Positions 34,091 through 44,150 of a DNA stretch of 64,000 nt are shown here, one piece after another. A program made the translations under genes and the position numbers. The notes under the pieces are model-generated. The model worked only from the letters and a program-made list of their open reading frames with translations, did not search any database and was not told where the DNA came from. The first letter of the stretch is position 1. Each line of letters starts with the position of its first letter. This DNA is from Microbulbifer agarilyticus (lineage in GTDB: Bacteria; Pseudomonadota; Gammaproteobacteria; Pseudomonadales; Cellvibrionaceae): positions 186,001 to 250,000 of the forward strand of contig NZ_CP019650.1 of the NCBI RefSeq assembly GCF_001999945.1. The letters are read 5' to 3'.

Positions 34091-35683
34091 GTGAATAACC
34101 ATATGAACTCTGGGGCTATACCGACTGGCGAAACGCACAGGCAGTCTGGTCTGGGGATACAGCCGTCATTGTTTAATGACGCAAATCAAGCTTCGTTAAA
34201 TTCGGCAATCACGGCGGTTACGCAGTTGGTTGGCAAGACACTTGGCAGTGTTGAGCAACCATTTTCAGGAATCTCACCGGCTCAGCTCGCTAAGGAGTTT
34301 CGTGCGGTCGACTTGGAGCAGCCGCTGGACGATCTTGGTGCGGTATTGCAGGAAATTTCGCGTTTGTATCTACGCGATGCTGTGTACTTCCATCATCCAG
34401 ATTACTTGGCACACCTGAACCCGCCGGTACTGATCGAATCCATCGCCGCCGAGTTACTGCAAGCCGCGTTTAACACCGCAGTGGACACTTGGGATCAGAG
34501 TGGCGGTGCAACGCTAATCGAACAAAAACTGGTGGACTGGACACTCTCACGCATCGGATTTGAGCCTGGTAAAGCTGATGGTGTATTTACCAGTGGTGGA
34601 ACACAATCCAACTTGATGGGAATGCTGTTGGCCCGGGACCACTATTGTGAAGCGCACTTCTCAGGGCACCGGGTACAGACACAAGGATTGCCGCTAGAAG
34701 CTGCGAAATTCCGTATTTTCACCTCCTCGGTTAGCCACTTCAGTATCCAAAAGTCCGCTGCATTACTTGGCCTTGGCTTCGACGCGGTGATTCCTGTTGC
34801 GGTAGATACTCAGTTCCGCATGGATCCCCGCGCACTCGCCGCTGCGTTACTTGCATCAAGAGAGCGAGGTGAAATACCTATAGCGGTGGTGGCGACCATG
34901 GGCACCACAGACTTTGGCAGCATTGATCCGATTGAAGATATTTCCGCGCTATGTCGTCAATACCAGCTCTGGTTGCATGCGGATGCCGCTTATGGTTGTG
35001 GCCTATTGGTGAGCGAAAAGTACCGTTCGCGTATTGAGGGTATTGATCTCGCTGACTCTGTCACTGTGGACTATCACAAATCATTTTTGCAGCCAGTTGC
35101 ATGTAGCGCATTCATTGCTCGCAATCACAGTCACCTTGATTGTATTACCTACCATGCAGATTACTTGAACCCCCTTAGTCAAAGCGAAGAGGGTACTCCC
35201 AACCTGGTGTGTAAAAGCCTACAAACGACTCGCCGCTTTGATGCGTTGAAACTTTGGTTTTCGCTACGTCGCCACGGTGCCTCCGCGATCGGTGACGCAT
35301 TCACGCATGTTATTGATATGGCCGCAGCGGTATATCATCGTTTCGCCGAAGAGCAATCTATTGAGTTCGCACAGCCACCCCAGATGAGCACTCTTGTCTT
35401 CCGATATACAACGGACAATCCACAAGACATTGAGCAACAAAATCGAATCAATAGCAGCATCCGCAAAACATTGACAAATAGTGGGCGCGCCATGATTGCG
35501 TCTACGAAAATCGATGGCTGTGTATATCTCAAATTCACTTTACTGAATCCATCGACAGAGCTAGAAGCAATCAGTTCTGTACTCGAAACGATAATATCCA
35601 CAGGTGATGCACTGGGGGCGGAAGAGAAGATGCTCAACGCCGTTGGTGCGACATCGCGCGCACAGAGCACGGAGGCTTATTAA
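34091..35683 (+). CDS. PLP-dependent decarboxylase of siderophore synthesis (lysine/ornithine decarboxylase, DesA/BibA-like)
   Basis: 530 residues from a GTG with AAGGAG upstream (ATG at 34103 is the alternative). It is a group II decarboxylase: FTSGGTQSNLMGMLLARDHY, HADAAYGCG (cofactor-stacking region) and the PLP lysine Lys330 in TVDYHKSFLQP. In hydroxamate NIS siderophore operons this enzyme makes cadaverine from lysine or putrescine from ornithine; a diaminobutyrate decarboxylase is another possibility. It is the first gene after the Fur box and one base separates its stop from the next start. Confidence 0.85.
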   Translation: MNNHMNSGAIPTGETHRQSGLGIQPSLFNDANQASLNSAITAVTQLVGKTLGSVEQPFSGISPAQLAKEFRAVDLEQPLDDLGAVLQEISRLYLRDAVYFHHPDYLAHLNPPVLIESIAAELLQAAFNTAVDTWDQSGGATLIEQKLVDWTLSRIGFEPGKADGVFTSGGTQSNLMGMLLARDHYCEAHFSGHRVQTQGLPLEAAKFRIFTSSVSHFSIQKSAALLGLGFDAVIPVAVDTQFRMDPRALAAALLASRERGEIPIAVVATMGTTDFGSIDPIEDISALCRQYQLWLHADAAYGCGLLVSEKYRSRIEGIDLADSVTVDYHKSFLQPVACSAFIARNHSHLDCITYHADYLNPLSQSEEGTPNLVCKSLQTTRRFDALKLWFSLRRHGASAIGDAFTHVIDMAAAVYHRFAEEQSIEFAQPPQMSTLVFRYTTDNPQDIEQQNRINSSIRKTLTNSGRAMIASTKIDGCVYLKFTLLNPSTELEAISSVLETIISTGDALGAEEKMLNAVGATSRAQSTEAY

Positions 35684-35684
35684 T

Positions 35685-37160
35685 ATGAATGAATCAATTC
35701 CCAATTTAAATTCAGATAAATCTTATAACACACAATCTGTTTACGATTTTATCGGTATTGGTGTTGGCCCATTTAACTTGGGTTTGGCCTGCCTGACACA
35801 GGATGTTCCACATTTACGAGGCTTGTTTCTCGAACAGCGGGATTGCTTTGATTGGCATCCCGGGCTGATGCTGGATGGTGTCCACCTACAAACGCCATTT
35901 ATGTCAGACTTGGTGACACTTGCCGACCCAACCCACCGACTAAGCTTTCTGAATTACATTAAGCAGCTTGGTCAAATCTATTCATTTTATATCCGTGAAG
36001 ACTTTTTCCTATTACGGCAAGAGTACAATCAGTACTGTCAGTGGGCGGCTCAGCAGTGTAAAAATATTCTGTGGCAGAAGACCGTTACGGAAGTGGTGTA
36101 TGACGACATCGCTGAACACTATAACGTTTACGTCGGTTCTCTCTCCGCGCCACGTCAGGAGTGCTATCGGGCGAAGAAATTAGTTCTTGGAACCGGTCCA
36201 AGCCCAACGATTCCTGAACAGTGCCAGGAAGCCTTTGCCTCCAGCGACAATGTATTACACTCCGGTGAATTCCTGAAACACAAAGCTCGGCTGCAAGATC
36301 TGGACAGTATTACTGTTATTGGTAGCGGCCAGAGCGCCGGAGAGATATTTCATGAGTTGCTCGCGCAGATGGATGACCATGCGCATAGCCTGAATTGGAT
36401 AACCCGTTCACCTCGCTTTTTCCCGCTTGAGTACACCAAGCTGACGCTGGAGATGACTTCCCCGGAATACATCGATTACTTCTATGGTCTGGAATCCGAG
36501 CAGCGTGACGCGCTGGGGAAAAGCCAAAAAAATCTATACAAAGGTATTGATGGCGACTTGATTAATGGCATTTTTGAGACGCTCTATGCGCGTCGTGTCC
36601 GTCATCAAGGCACTGATGGCGGTGCGCCCGTCAATATTCTGACCAATAGTGCCCTTACCGAACTGCAGTGTTCACCACCTGACTTTCAGCTGACCTTCGA
36701 ACACCATGAGCAAGCACAGCATTACTCGGTGAATACCTCTGCGGTGGTTCTCGCTACCGGTTATTCCTACCAGGAGCCAGCTTTCCTCGAAGGTATTCGT
36801 GATCGTATTGCCTACGACGCGAGTGGACGTTTTGCGGTAACCAGAGACTACGCGATCGATAAACAGGGTGGAGAGATTTATGTACAAAATGCGGAATTGC
36901 ATACCCATGGGTTTGCAGCGCCGGATCTCGGTATGGCTGCTTACCGAAATTCAATTCTGATTCGGGAACTCGCAGGTAAAGAAATTTATCCGATAGAGCA
37001 GAGGATTGCATTTCAGCAATTCGGTGCTTTACAGGGCCTTGCTCAGAAGCCGCCGAAAGATCTCACTGAAGACACTATTGCAAATGCGGCCCGCGACGAA
37101 TTATCGCGCCCGGTAAAAGCCGTACGAACGCGCGCGGAGGCCAGTAAATGCAGCGCCTGA
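35685..37160 (+). CDS. Diamine/lysine N-hydroxylating monooxygenase (DesB/BibB/IucD-like)
   Basis: 491 residues from ATG 35685 with GGAGG nine bases upstream; longer in-frame starts overlap the decarboxylase. FAD motif GIGVGPFNLGLACL, the substrate patch HPGLMLDGVHLQTPFMSDLVTLADP and the NADPH motif VIGSGQSAGEIFHELL are those of flavin N-hydroxylases such as IucD and PvdA. It should convert cadaverine (or putrescine) to the N-hydroxy form, the chelating group precursor. The 3' end overlaps the MFS gene by 13 bases. Confidence 0.92.
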   Translation: MNESIPNLNSDKSYNTQSVYDFIGIGVGPFNLGLACLTQDVPHLRGLFLEQRDCFDWHPGLMLDGVHLQTPFMSDLVTLADPTHRLSFLNYIKQLGQIYSFYIREDFFLLRQEYNQYCQWAAQQCKNILWQKTVTEVVYDDIAEHYNVYVGSLSAPRQECYRAKKLVLGTGPSPTIPEQCQEAFASSDNVLHSGEFLKHKARLQDLDSITVIGSGQSAGEIFHELLAQMDDHAHSLNWITRSPRFFPLEYTKLTLEMTSPEYIDYFYGLESEQRDALGKSQKNLYKGIDGDLINGIFETLYARRVRHQGTDGGAPVNILTNSALTELQCSPPDFQLTFEHHEQAQHYSVNTSAVVLATGYSYQEPAFLEGIRDRIAYDASGRFAVTRDYAIDKQGGEIYVQNAELHTHGFAAPDLGMAAYRNSILIRELAGKEIYPIEQRIAFQQFGALQGLAQKPPKDLTEDTIANAARDELSRPVKAVRTRAEASKCSA

Positions 37161-38380
37161 AGTTTTGTCTGATCGGCCTAACGGTTGTATCGGTCATTGC
37201 CGACACCATGCTGTTGCCATTTTATCCAGAATTTTTCTCTAAAGAGTTTGGGGTTGGTGATGCTAGGCATGTGGGTATATATATTGCTGCGTGCTGCTTT
37301 ACCGTCATGGTGACTTTCCCTCTCTGGGCCAAAGTCGCCACACGTATCCATGAGTTACATTTGTGGGTTTATACCCAGTTTGCCGCAGCGATCATGGGTG
37401 CGGCGTGCTTTGTTACCGAATCTCTGGTGTTGTTCTGGGTGTTCTCCCAGCTGATGCTGGTGTTCAAAGCCAGTTACCTGCTTATCTATCCGTATGTGAT
37501 GCGTCTTGAAGAAAAAGATAAGCATCTTGGTGTGGCCAGCTTGTTTGCTGTGCTGATGCATTTCGGCGCTATCTTTGGGGCATTACTTGGCGGTTCGCTA
37601 TTGGAGTATGTATCACCGCGAGCGGTTTTCCTGGTGATGCCAGCTTCGGACATATTGCAGATCCTGGTGTGCATTTACTTGATCCGCAGGATGCGGGTAC
37701 CGCTGCGTATTACTGCCGAATCAGAATCAAAAGCCGGCGTGCCGGATGAAGAGAGTAATTCTGCTGTCACACCGGTTTCCAAAAATATTTCCGGAGTAGT
37801 ATTCCGTTTTGGCGTGGTATCACTACTATTCTATTTTTCCGCCTTTCTAATTCGCCCATTTTTTGTCGAATACTGGCAATCTTTACATGAAGTGGTGAAT
37901 ACCTTGTTCGCCGGGCTGGTGTATTCCATACCTGCCTGGGTGGCGCTTGCGGGGATTTGGCTGAATCGGCGTTTTCCAAGACCGAATCACTATCAAGTAA
38001 TTGCTTACGCATTTGGTTGGATCATCGTAGGGGCAAGCCTACAGGGTGTTGGCGAACCATTCTGGATAATTTTGGGTCGCTGTGTTTATGGTTGGGGTCT
38101 ATTCCAGATTACCGTCCGCCTAGAGGTCTTACTGTTTGACGCCAGTGAGAAAAAAGATTTCGCAAGAAATTTCAGTCGTGTACATCTTTGCCAGAATCTC
38201 GGTGTACTTATCTCTTCCTTTGCGGTAGGAGAAATTGTTGCCCGTGTGAATCTCTCGACCCCATTCCTTTTATCGGTTGCTAGCTTTTTCATAACTGCAG
38301 TTGTGTTCTATCGATTCTTCGCCGTTGACATAAGGCGTGATCAAAGCGTGAAAGTAAATCAAACGGAGGCCGGCGCATGA
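37148..38380 (+). CDS. MFS transporter in siderophore operon
   Basis: 410 residues with about twelve hydrophobic helices and a central hydrophilic loop (about 195-220). The start lies inside the hydroxylase gene and has GGAGG upstream; the end overlaps the next ATG by 4 bases. Its place inside the biosynthetic operon suggests export of the finished siderophore, as with other MFS pumps in NIS clusters. Uptake of the ferric form is less likely, as that needs a TonB-dependent receptor, none of which is in the window. Confidence 0.82.
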   Translation: MQRLKFCLIGLTVVSVIADTMLLPFYPEFFSKEFGVGDARHVGIYIAACCFTVMVTFPLWAKVATRIHELHLWVYTQFAAAIMGAACFVTESLVLFWVFSQLMLVFKASYLLIYPYVMRLEEKDKHLGVASLFAVLMHFGAIFGALLGGSLLEYVSPRAVFLVMPASDILQILVCIYLIRRMRVPLRITAESESKAGVPDEESNSAVTPVSKNISGVVFRFGVVSLLFYFSAFLIRPFFVEYWQSLHEVVNTLFAGLVYSIPAWVALAGIWLNRRFPRPNHYQVIAYAFGWIIVGASLQGVGEPFWIILGRCVYGWGLFQITVRLEVLLFDASEKKDFARNFSRVHLCQNLGVLISSFAVGEIVARVNLSTPFLLSVASFFITAVVFYRFFAVDIRRDQSVKVNQTEAGA

Positions 38381-40788
38381 AGACTGGAAACGCAATTTTT
38401 TCCTGCGCAAGTAATCTTGGCAGTATCGAATTTGAAGTGTTAAACCCGACACGCGATGCTGAATTTATTCATGGGTGGATCTCCAAGCCTTATGCAAAAT
38501 TTTGGATGATGGGCGGCTATTCGAAAATCCAGGTCGCAGAGTTTTACAAAAAGCACTGGTCTGAGCCAGGCAATGGGGCGTACGTCGGTTGGATGCAGGG
38601 GAAGCCTGCATTCATTATAGAAGTGTATGACCCAGGACTTAATGAACTGGCCGAACACTATGAATCTGCGGCCGGTGATATTGGCATGCACATTCTTTTA
38701 GCGCCAAACGAATCACCGGTAGCCGGATTCTCCAGTGTAGCGTTCTATGCTGTGCTGAAGTTTCTGTTTGCTGATCCTAAAGTTCACCGTGTCGTCGTAG
38801 AGCCCGATGTTCGAAACGAAAAAATTCACCGTCTCAATCGGCGCTTTGGCTTCCAGCATACTGGACCGGTAGATCTGAAAGAAAAGACGGCTCTGCTGGG
38901 GGTTTGTACCCGGGAGAATTTTCAAATCGCCTGTGATAACCCATCGCGGGAACCGGTCCAGCGTATTGCTGCATCACCCATTGGGCTGCAGGCGTGGGAC
39001 AAGGTCAACCGCTTACTGGTCCGAAAGTGCCTTGCTGAATTACTGCACGAACGTGTACTGAAAGCCGAAGTTGTGGCTGAGGGCGCCGATAATGTAGCGA
39101 TTTTTCACTTGTCTTCGGCGGATGGCACAGTCGACTATGTATTTGCCGGCGAAACCCTGCCGCTGGATCATTATTTGATTGACCTGAATAGTATTCGGCG
39201 ACGAGTGGATGGTCTGGATGCACCGCTGGACGCACTTGCCTTCACCAGTGAATTCTATCCCCAGATGGGTATACCTGAAGAAAAGCTTAGTGTGTACCTC
39301 GAAGAGATTTCAGCGACGCTATACAGTAGCCTGAATAAACACAAGCCAGGTTACCTCTCAGCAGAACAGCTATGCAGCGCAGATTTCCAAGTGCTGGAAG
39401 CTGCAATGACCGAAGGGCATCCTGCGTTTATTGCCAATAATGGTCGAATCGGTTTCGATGCGGAGGACTTTCGCAAGTTTGCTCCGGAAACTGGAGCCAG
39501 TATGCGCCTCGTATGGATTGCGGCACGCCGTAGCCGTGCAATATTCAGTGTCTCAGCTACCTCATCCTATGAGTCGCTACTGGCGTCGGAGTTTGACCCG
39601 AGCGCACTGCAGGATTTCAGGCAGCAATTACGGGCACTTGATCTGTGCATTGATGACTACTGGCTGCTTCCAGTGCATCCCTGGCAGTGGACCAACAAGT
39701 TAGTACAGATGTTTGCCGCCGATATCGCGCGTCAGGATATTGTCTATCTCGGTGAAAGTAGTGATTGTTACCAGCCTCAGCAGTCGATACGGACCTTTTT
39801 CAATCGGAGCCAACCTGCGCGTCATTATGTGAAGACCGCGCTGTCGGTTCTTAATATGGGCTTTATGCGGGGTCTGTCCGCTGCCTATATGCAGGTCACA
39901 CCAGCGATTAATGACTGGCTCTACCAATTGGTGGAAAGCGATGATGCTCTGCGCCAGAGTGGTTTCCGTGTTCTACGTGAACTAGCGGCAGTGGGTTACA
40001 ACAGTCCGGAATATGCACGTTTGCCTGATAACAAAAACCCCTATCGCAAACTGTTGGCAGGCCTTTGGCGTGAAAGCCCTGTAAGCCGCATCGAAGAAGG
40101 ACAGCAGCTTTCGACGATGGCGGCGTTACTCCACATCGACCCGGAGGGCGATTCACTGGTGCGTTGCTGGATTGAGGCATCCGGGCTGTCGACACAAGCG
40201 TGGCTAGAGCGTTATCTCAATGCGTATCTGACCCCACTGCTCCACTGCCTCTATGCCTATCGGCTGGTTTTTATGCCTCATGGAGAAAATGTCATCCTGG
40301 TATTGGAAGACCATGTGCCTGTCAGCATTTTCATGAAGGATATTGGCGAGGAAATTTGCCTGCTTAATAGTGAACGGGAGCTTCCGGAGCAGGTCGCACG
40401 GATTTCGGTACAGGTGCCGGAGGGTCATATTCCACTATCAATATTCACTGATGTTTTCGATTGCTTTTTTCGCTATCTGAGTGGCATTTTGTATGAACAC
40501 TGTGCCTTCTCGCCAGACGATTTCTGGCGCTGCGTCGCGCGCTGCATCCAGCGCTATCAGGCGCAGCATCCTGAATATTCTGCGCTCTATGCGCAGTATG
40601 ATTTGTTCGCGCCGCGGTTCGCGCATTCATGCCTGAATCGTCTACAGCTGCGTGATAACCAGCAGATGATAGACCTCACTGACCCCTCCAAGTTGCTGCA
40701 ATTCGCTGGAGAATTGGAAAACCCGATTTATCCGTTCCGCGAGGTAACCCGCACTGAATTGGCTAGTGAAATTGAACAAGCGGTGTAG
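38377..40788 (+). CDS. Fused acyltransferase-NIS siderophore synthetase (BibC-like)
   Basis: 803 residues, two enzymes in one. Residues 1-185 are a GNAT of the siderophore type (GWISKPYAKFWMMGGYS, VVVEPDVRNEKIHRLNRRFGF), which would succinylate or acylate the N-hydroxydiamine. Residues about 190-790 are an IucA/IucC synthetase with EGHPAFIANNGRIGF, LLPVHPWQWTNKL, QQSIRTFF and HGENVILVLEDHVPVSIFMKD. The synthetase would adenylate the carboxylate and join two units to a macrocyclic dihydroxamate. The same fusion is known in bisucaberin BibC, while the enzymes are separate in DesC/DesD. Product size and diamine length cannot be read from sequence. Confidence 0.9.
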   Translation: MKTGNAIFSCASNLGSIEFEVLNPTRDAEFIHGWISKPYAKFWMMGGYSKIQVAEFYKKHWSEPGNGAYVGWMQGKPAFIIEVYDPGLNELAEHYESAAGDIGMHILLAPNESPVAGFSSVAFYAVLKFLFADPKVHRVVVEPDVRNEKIHRLNRRFGFQHTGPVDLKEKTALLGVCTRENFQIACDNPSREPVQRIAASPIGLQAWDKVNRLLVRKCLAELLHERVLKAEVVAEGADNVAIFHLSSADGTVDYVFAGETLPLDHYLIDLNSIRRRVDGLDAPLDALAFTSEFYPQMGIPEEKLSVYLEEISATLYSSLNKHKPGYLSAEQLCSADFQVLEAAMTEGHPAFIANNGRIGFDAEDFRKFAPETGASMRLVWIAARRSRAIFSVSATSSYESLLASEFDPSALQDFRQQLRALDLCIDDYWLLPVHPWQWTNKLVQMFAADIARQDIVYLGESSDCYQPQQSIRTFFNRSQPARHYVKTALSVLNMGFMRGLSAAYMQVTPAINDWLYQLVESDDALRQSGFRVLRELAAVGYNSPEYARLPDNKNPYRKLLAGLWRESPVSRIEEGQQLSTMAALLHIDPEGDSLVRCWIEASGLSTQAWLERYLNAYLTPLLHCLYAYRLVFMPHGENVILVLEDHVPVSIFMKDIGEEICLLNSERELPEQVARISVQVPEGHIPLSIFTDVFDCFFRYLSGILYEHCAFSPDDFWRCVARCIQRYQAQHPEYSALYAQYDLFAPRFAHSCLNRLQLRDNQQMIDLTDPSKLLQFAGELENPIYPFREVTRTELASEIEQAV

Positions 40789-40801
40789 CAAGGAAACTGA
40801 C

Positions 40802-41935
40802 ATGACACAGAGCACCATGGATGGGCAGCCACGCATTGTTGCGATTGATTTGATGCGCGGTCTCGCCGTAATGATGATGGTATGCGTCCACACATTATGG
40901 ATGTATGCCGATACCGCGACGCAAAGCAGTTCTTGGCTTGGCCAGGTTGTGCACTTTATGGGTAAGGGTACGGCGGTATTCTTGCTGTGCATGGGTATTT
41001 CTATGACGTTGTCGCGCCGCTCAAGCAGTGTTGCACTGCTCAAGCGAGGGCTGCAGGTTTTGGCCCTCGGGTTTGGCATGAACGCCCTGAAGTTCGTGGT
41101 GCCAATCAGCGTGTTTGTTACCATGCCCGAAACATTCATTCAGGCCTATGGATGGGAATCTCCTGTTACCTTTGGTCAACTGCGTTATCTGGTACTTACC
41201 GGGGACATATTGCAGTTGGCGGGAATGTCTTTACTAATCATTGGGCTGAGCAAGCGGTTACTCAGTGGTATATGGGCGCCCATGCTCGCGGGTCTTATGG
41301 TGATTGTTACTTCGAAGGTGGTCGCTGGCTGGCGGCCACCATGGGAGCAGGGGCACTACGTGGCGGATCTGCTGTTCGCAGACCACTTCCATGTGTACTT
41401 CCCAGTATTTCCATGGATAAGCTTTATTTTATTCGGCATGGGACTTGGGCGTCTTCTCAACTCAGAGAGAAGCATCCGTAAGTTGACATTGAAGCGGATG
41501 CTGCCAGCAGGTGTGTTATTGACGGCTCTGGGTGCCACTTTGTGCGCATATAACTTCGAATACCACTTTGCCGATTTCTTCCATCTTGGTCCGGGTGGCG
41601 CCATATACTTGTTAGGCCTTACCTTACTGATGTTCTGGCTTGCTCACCTACTGTGCGAGAAAGTTGATCTATCCAAGGCGATGCCATTGATTCGTTTTTG
41701 TAGTCGCCATGTGACATCACTCTACATTATCCAGTGGACATTGGTGTGTTGGGGGATGGGGCTGGTTGGCTTCCAGGCTCTGGGTACTGGGGAGACTGTA
41801 CTGGCGATGGCAATATTGTTGTGTTTGACATTGTTGAGTCAAAAATTGATGAATCACACAGGTATCCTATGTCGCGAATACCTGCCAAAAATTCTTGAGG
41901 TCTTGCGAGGCCGGGTAAAAAGCTCAGGCATATAG
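40802..41935 (+). CDS. DUF1624 / heparan-alpha-glucosaminide N-acetyltransferase-like membrane protein
   Basis: 377 residues from ATG 40802 (AAGGAA seven bases upstream, 13 bases after the synthetase stop). About ten helices. The N-terminus RIVAIDLMRGLAVMMMVCVH has the typical start of this family, whose conserved histidine lies in the first helix and carries acetyl groups across the membrane in the human enzyme. Its presence at the end of a siderophore operon is unusual; it might acylate the siderophore or a surface molecule. It may also be an independent gene that only shares the transcript. Confidence 0.72.
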   Translation: MTQSTMDGQPRIVAIDLMRGLAVMMMVCVHTLWMYADTATQSSSWLGQVVHFMGKGTAVFLLCMGISMTLSRRSSSVALLKRGLQVLALGFGMNALKFVVPISVFVTMPETFIQAYGWESPVTFGQLRYLVLTGDILQLAGMSLLIIGLSKRLLSGIWAPMLAGLMVIVTSKVVAGWRPPWEQGHYVADLLFADHFHVYFPVFPWISFILFGMGLGRLLNSERSIRKLTLKRMLPAGVLLTALGATLCAYNFEYHFADFFHLGPGGAIYLLGLTLLMFWLAHLLCEKVDLSKAMPLIRFCSRHVTSLYIIQWTLVCWGMGLVGFQALGTGETVLAMAILLCLTLLSQKLMNHTGILCREYLPKILEVLRGRVKSSGI

Positions 41936-41986
41936 ACTGAATTACTAATGCTGGCATTTCCTTAGTGTCATAACGAGATGGATGAT

Positions 41987-42316
41987 ATGGGATATCTATA
42001 TTTGGCAATTGCCATTATCGCGGAAGTTGTTGCAACCACTGCGTTGAAGGCATCGGATGAATTCTCCAAGGTTACGCCTAGTATCATCGTGGTTGTTGGC
42101 TATGGCGTTGCCTTCTACTTTCTTTCGCTGGTCCTGAAGACGATCCCTGTCGGTGTGGCTTATGCGATTTGGGCTGGCCTGGGGATCGTATTGATTTCGA
42201 TTGTTGGGCTGGTTGTTTTCGATCAAAAGCTGGATTGGGCGGCAATCGTAGGGATATCGTTCATTATCATCGGCGTGGTAGTGATGAATATGTTTTCAAA
42301 CACTCTGCGACACTAG
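41987..42316 (+). CDS. Small multidrug resistance (SMR) exporter, EmrE-like
   Basis: 109 residues from ATG 41987 (ATG 41978 also possible), four helices. IAIIAEVVATTALKASDEF holds the essential Glu of helix 1 (A-E-V), and PVGVAYAIWAGLGIVLISIVG is the SMR signature in helix 3. Such pumps work as antiparallel dimers and export cationic or guanidinium compounds with H+ exchange. It follows the siderophore operon by 51 bases; a role in polyamine or precursor export is possible but not shown. Confidence 0.88.
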   Translation: MGYLYLAIAIIAEVVATTALKASDEFSKVTPSIIVVVGYGVAFYFLSLVLKTIPVGVAYAIWAGLGIVLISIVGLVVFDQKLDWAAIVGISFIIIGVVVMNMFSNTLRH

Positions 42317-42439
42317 GGGTATCTTTGGTTCATCCCCGCTGCATATCTGTCGATATATCCGCCAATTCCGGTATCGCGTAGCTGGCTTGGTAAACCACCC
42401 ATGTTTAATGAGCTTCCCGTCAGGCATGGCTTAAGCTTA

Positions 42440-42456
42440 ATGTTATGTTGTAACAT
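42440..42456. promoter_or_regulatory. Zur-like palindrome upstream of metal GTPase gene
   Basis: ATGTTATGTTGTAACAT has perfect outer arms ATGTTA/TAACAT around a five-base centre, close to the Zur consensus (TGTTATA..TATAACA). It lies 57 bases before the GTPase start, a normal place for a repressor site, and the gene family is often zinc-responsive. Confidence 0.6.
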
Positions 42457-42513
42457 ACGGTTCTTTGTGAATCCTACATTTCAATGTAACTAGCTAGATT
42501 GGAGCCTGCTGTG

Positions 42514-43710
42514 ATGGAACGTTTACCCGTAACTGTGCTTTCAGGTTTTCTTGGTGCCGGTAAGACAACCGTGCTTAGTCACATCCTCAATAATCGGCAG
42601 GGCAAAAAAGTTGCTGTCATCGTCAACGATATGAGCGAAATCAATATCGATGCAGCGACGGTGAAGAATGAAGTGTCACTCAGTCATCAGGAAGAGAAAC
42701 TGGTGGAAATGAGCAATGGATGCATCTGTTGCACCTTGCGTGAGGACCTTCTGCTCGAGATTAATAAGTTGGCGCGCGACGGTAAATTCGATTACCTCGT
42801 GATTGAATCCACAGGAATCTCCGAGCCGCTGCCGGTTGCCGAAACATTTACCTTTGCCGATGAGGACGGCGTATCGCTATCCGATGTGGCGAGCCTGGAT
42901 ACCATGGTTACGGTGGTAGATGCGGCAAACTTCCTCAAGGACTATGACGAGGCTAAAGACCTGCAAGAAACCGGTGAGTCTTTGGGGGAAGATGATGAGC
43001 GTAGCGTGGCGGACCTGCTGATAGATCAGGTTGAGTTTGCCGATGTGTTGTTGGTAAGCAAAACCGATTTGATTGAGCAGTCTGAACTGGAGCGTTTGAC
43101 GGCGATCCTGAAGGCGTTGAATACCCGCGCCCGCGTTATTCCTATCGAAAATGGCAAGGTGGACGTGAATGATGTGCTCAACACCGGCTTGTTCAATTTC
43201 GAGCATGCACAACAGGCACCGGGCTGGCTGAAAGAAATGCGCGGTGAGCATGTGCCTGAAACCAAGGAGTACGGTATCGGGAGTTTCAGCTATCTAGCCC
43301 GCCGCCCGTTCCACCCGGAGAAGTTTTATCAACTCCTGCACAACACGGAAACCTACGGCAAACTCATTCGCTCAAAGGGCTATTTTTGGTTGGCGACCCG
43401 GCCGGAGTTTGCTGGCCAGTGGAGCCAGGCGGGTGGCATCGCACATTACGGTTACGCGGGTATGTTCTGGAAGGTGGTACCAAAAGAAAACTGGCCAACT
43501 GATGAAACCTATCTGGCGTCTATTAAAGAGAACTGGGTGGAGCCCTTTGGTGATATGCGGCAGGAGTTGGTGTTTATTGGGCAGGGTTTGGATCAGCAGG
43601 CTATGACCAAAGCGCTGGACGAGTGCTTGTTGAGCGAGGATGAGTTGCTCAGGGGCAAGGAGTATTGGAAGACGTTGAGTGATCCGTTCCCCATGTGGGG
43701 AGAGGCTTAG
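42514..43710 (+). CDS. COG0523 (CobW/ZigA-like) metal-chaperone GTPase
   Basis: 398 residues from ATG 42514 (GGAG nine bases upstream). G3E GTPase motifs: Walker [13 protein letters not shown], the metal site [15 protein letters not shown] and SKTDL for base recognition. The C-terminal CobW domain reads [19 protein letters not shown]. These proteins deliver metal, mostly Zn, to client enzymes under scarcity. The Zur-like palindrome upstream fits zinc-starvation control. A convergent tRNA gene follows, with a bidirectional terminator between. Confidence 0.9.
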   Translation: MERLPVTVLSGFLGAGKTTVLSHILNNRQGKKVAVIVNDMSEINIDAATVKNEVSLSHQEEKLVEMSNGCICCTLREDLLLEINKLARDGKFDYLVIESTGISEPLPVAETFTFADEDGVSLSDVASLDTMVTVVDAANFLKDYDEAKDLQETGESLGEDDERSVADLLIDQVEFADVLLVSKTDLIEQSELERLTAILKALNTRARVIPIENGKVDVNDVLNTGLFNFEHAQQAPGWLKEMRGEHVPETKEYGIGSFSYLARRPFHPEKFYQLLHNTETYGKLIRSKGYFWLATRPEFAGQWSQAGGIAHYGYAGMFWKVVPKENWPTDETYLASIKENWVEPFGDMRQELVFIGQGLDQQAMTKALDECLLSEDELLRGKEYWKTLSDPFPMWGEA

Positions 43711-43799
43711 CTTCCTGCGGTCGCTGGTCTCCGGTGGCTTTGCCACCTCCGGCTCGAACCTGGGAATTGGGCGAAGCCCTCGGGTTTGGGACGATATAT

Positions 43800-43828
43800 A
43801 AAAAGGCCACCCGTTGGGTGGCCTTTTT
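43800..43828. terminator. Bidirectional terminator between GTPase gene and tRNA-Arg
   Basis: AAAAAGGCCACCC and its full complement (43816-43828) surround a three-base loop, with A and T runs on the two sides, so it works for both strands. It lies 6 bases past the tRNA 3' end. Confidence 0.9.
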
Positions 43829-43833
43829 ATATA

Positions 43834-43910
<77 letters not shown>

Positions 43911-44150
43911 ATTGGGGTGACCTTGGTGGTCAAAACGGCGCCAAATCAAGGGTTTACCGACGTCTGGCGCGGACGCGGATTATACAGAAGGCCTATGGCA
44001 GGGCAAAGGAAATCCGGGAGATTTGCCCACTTATGGCTCACGGCCCTTCGCAGCGGGCGGCGCAATGCTTATAATGCGCGGCAATTTGGTAGAGGTTTGT
44101 GGCGATCGCGCCGGAATCTGCGGGCCGGACTTGGCCTTTAGGGGGAATGG

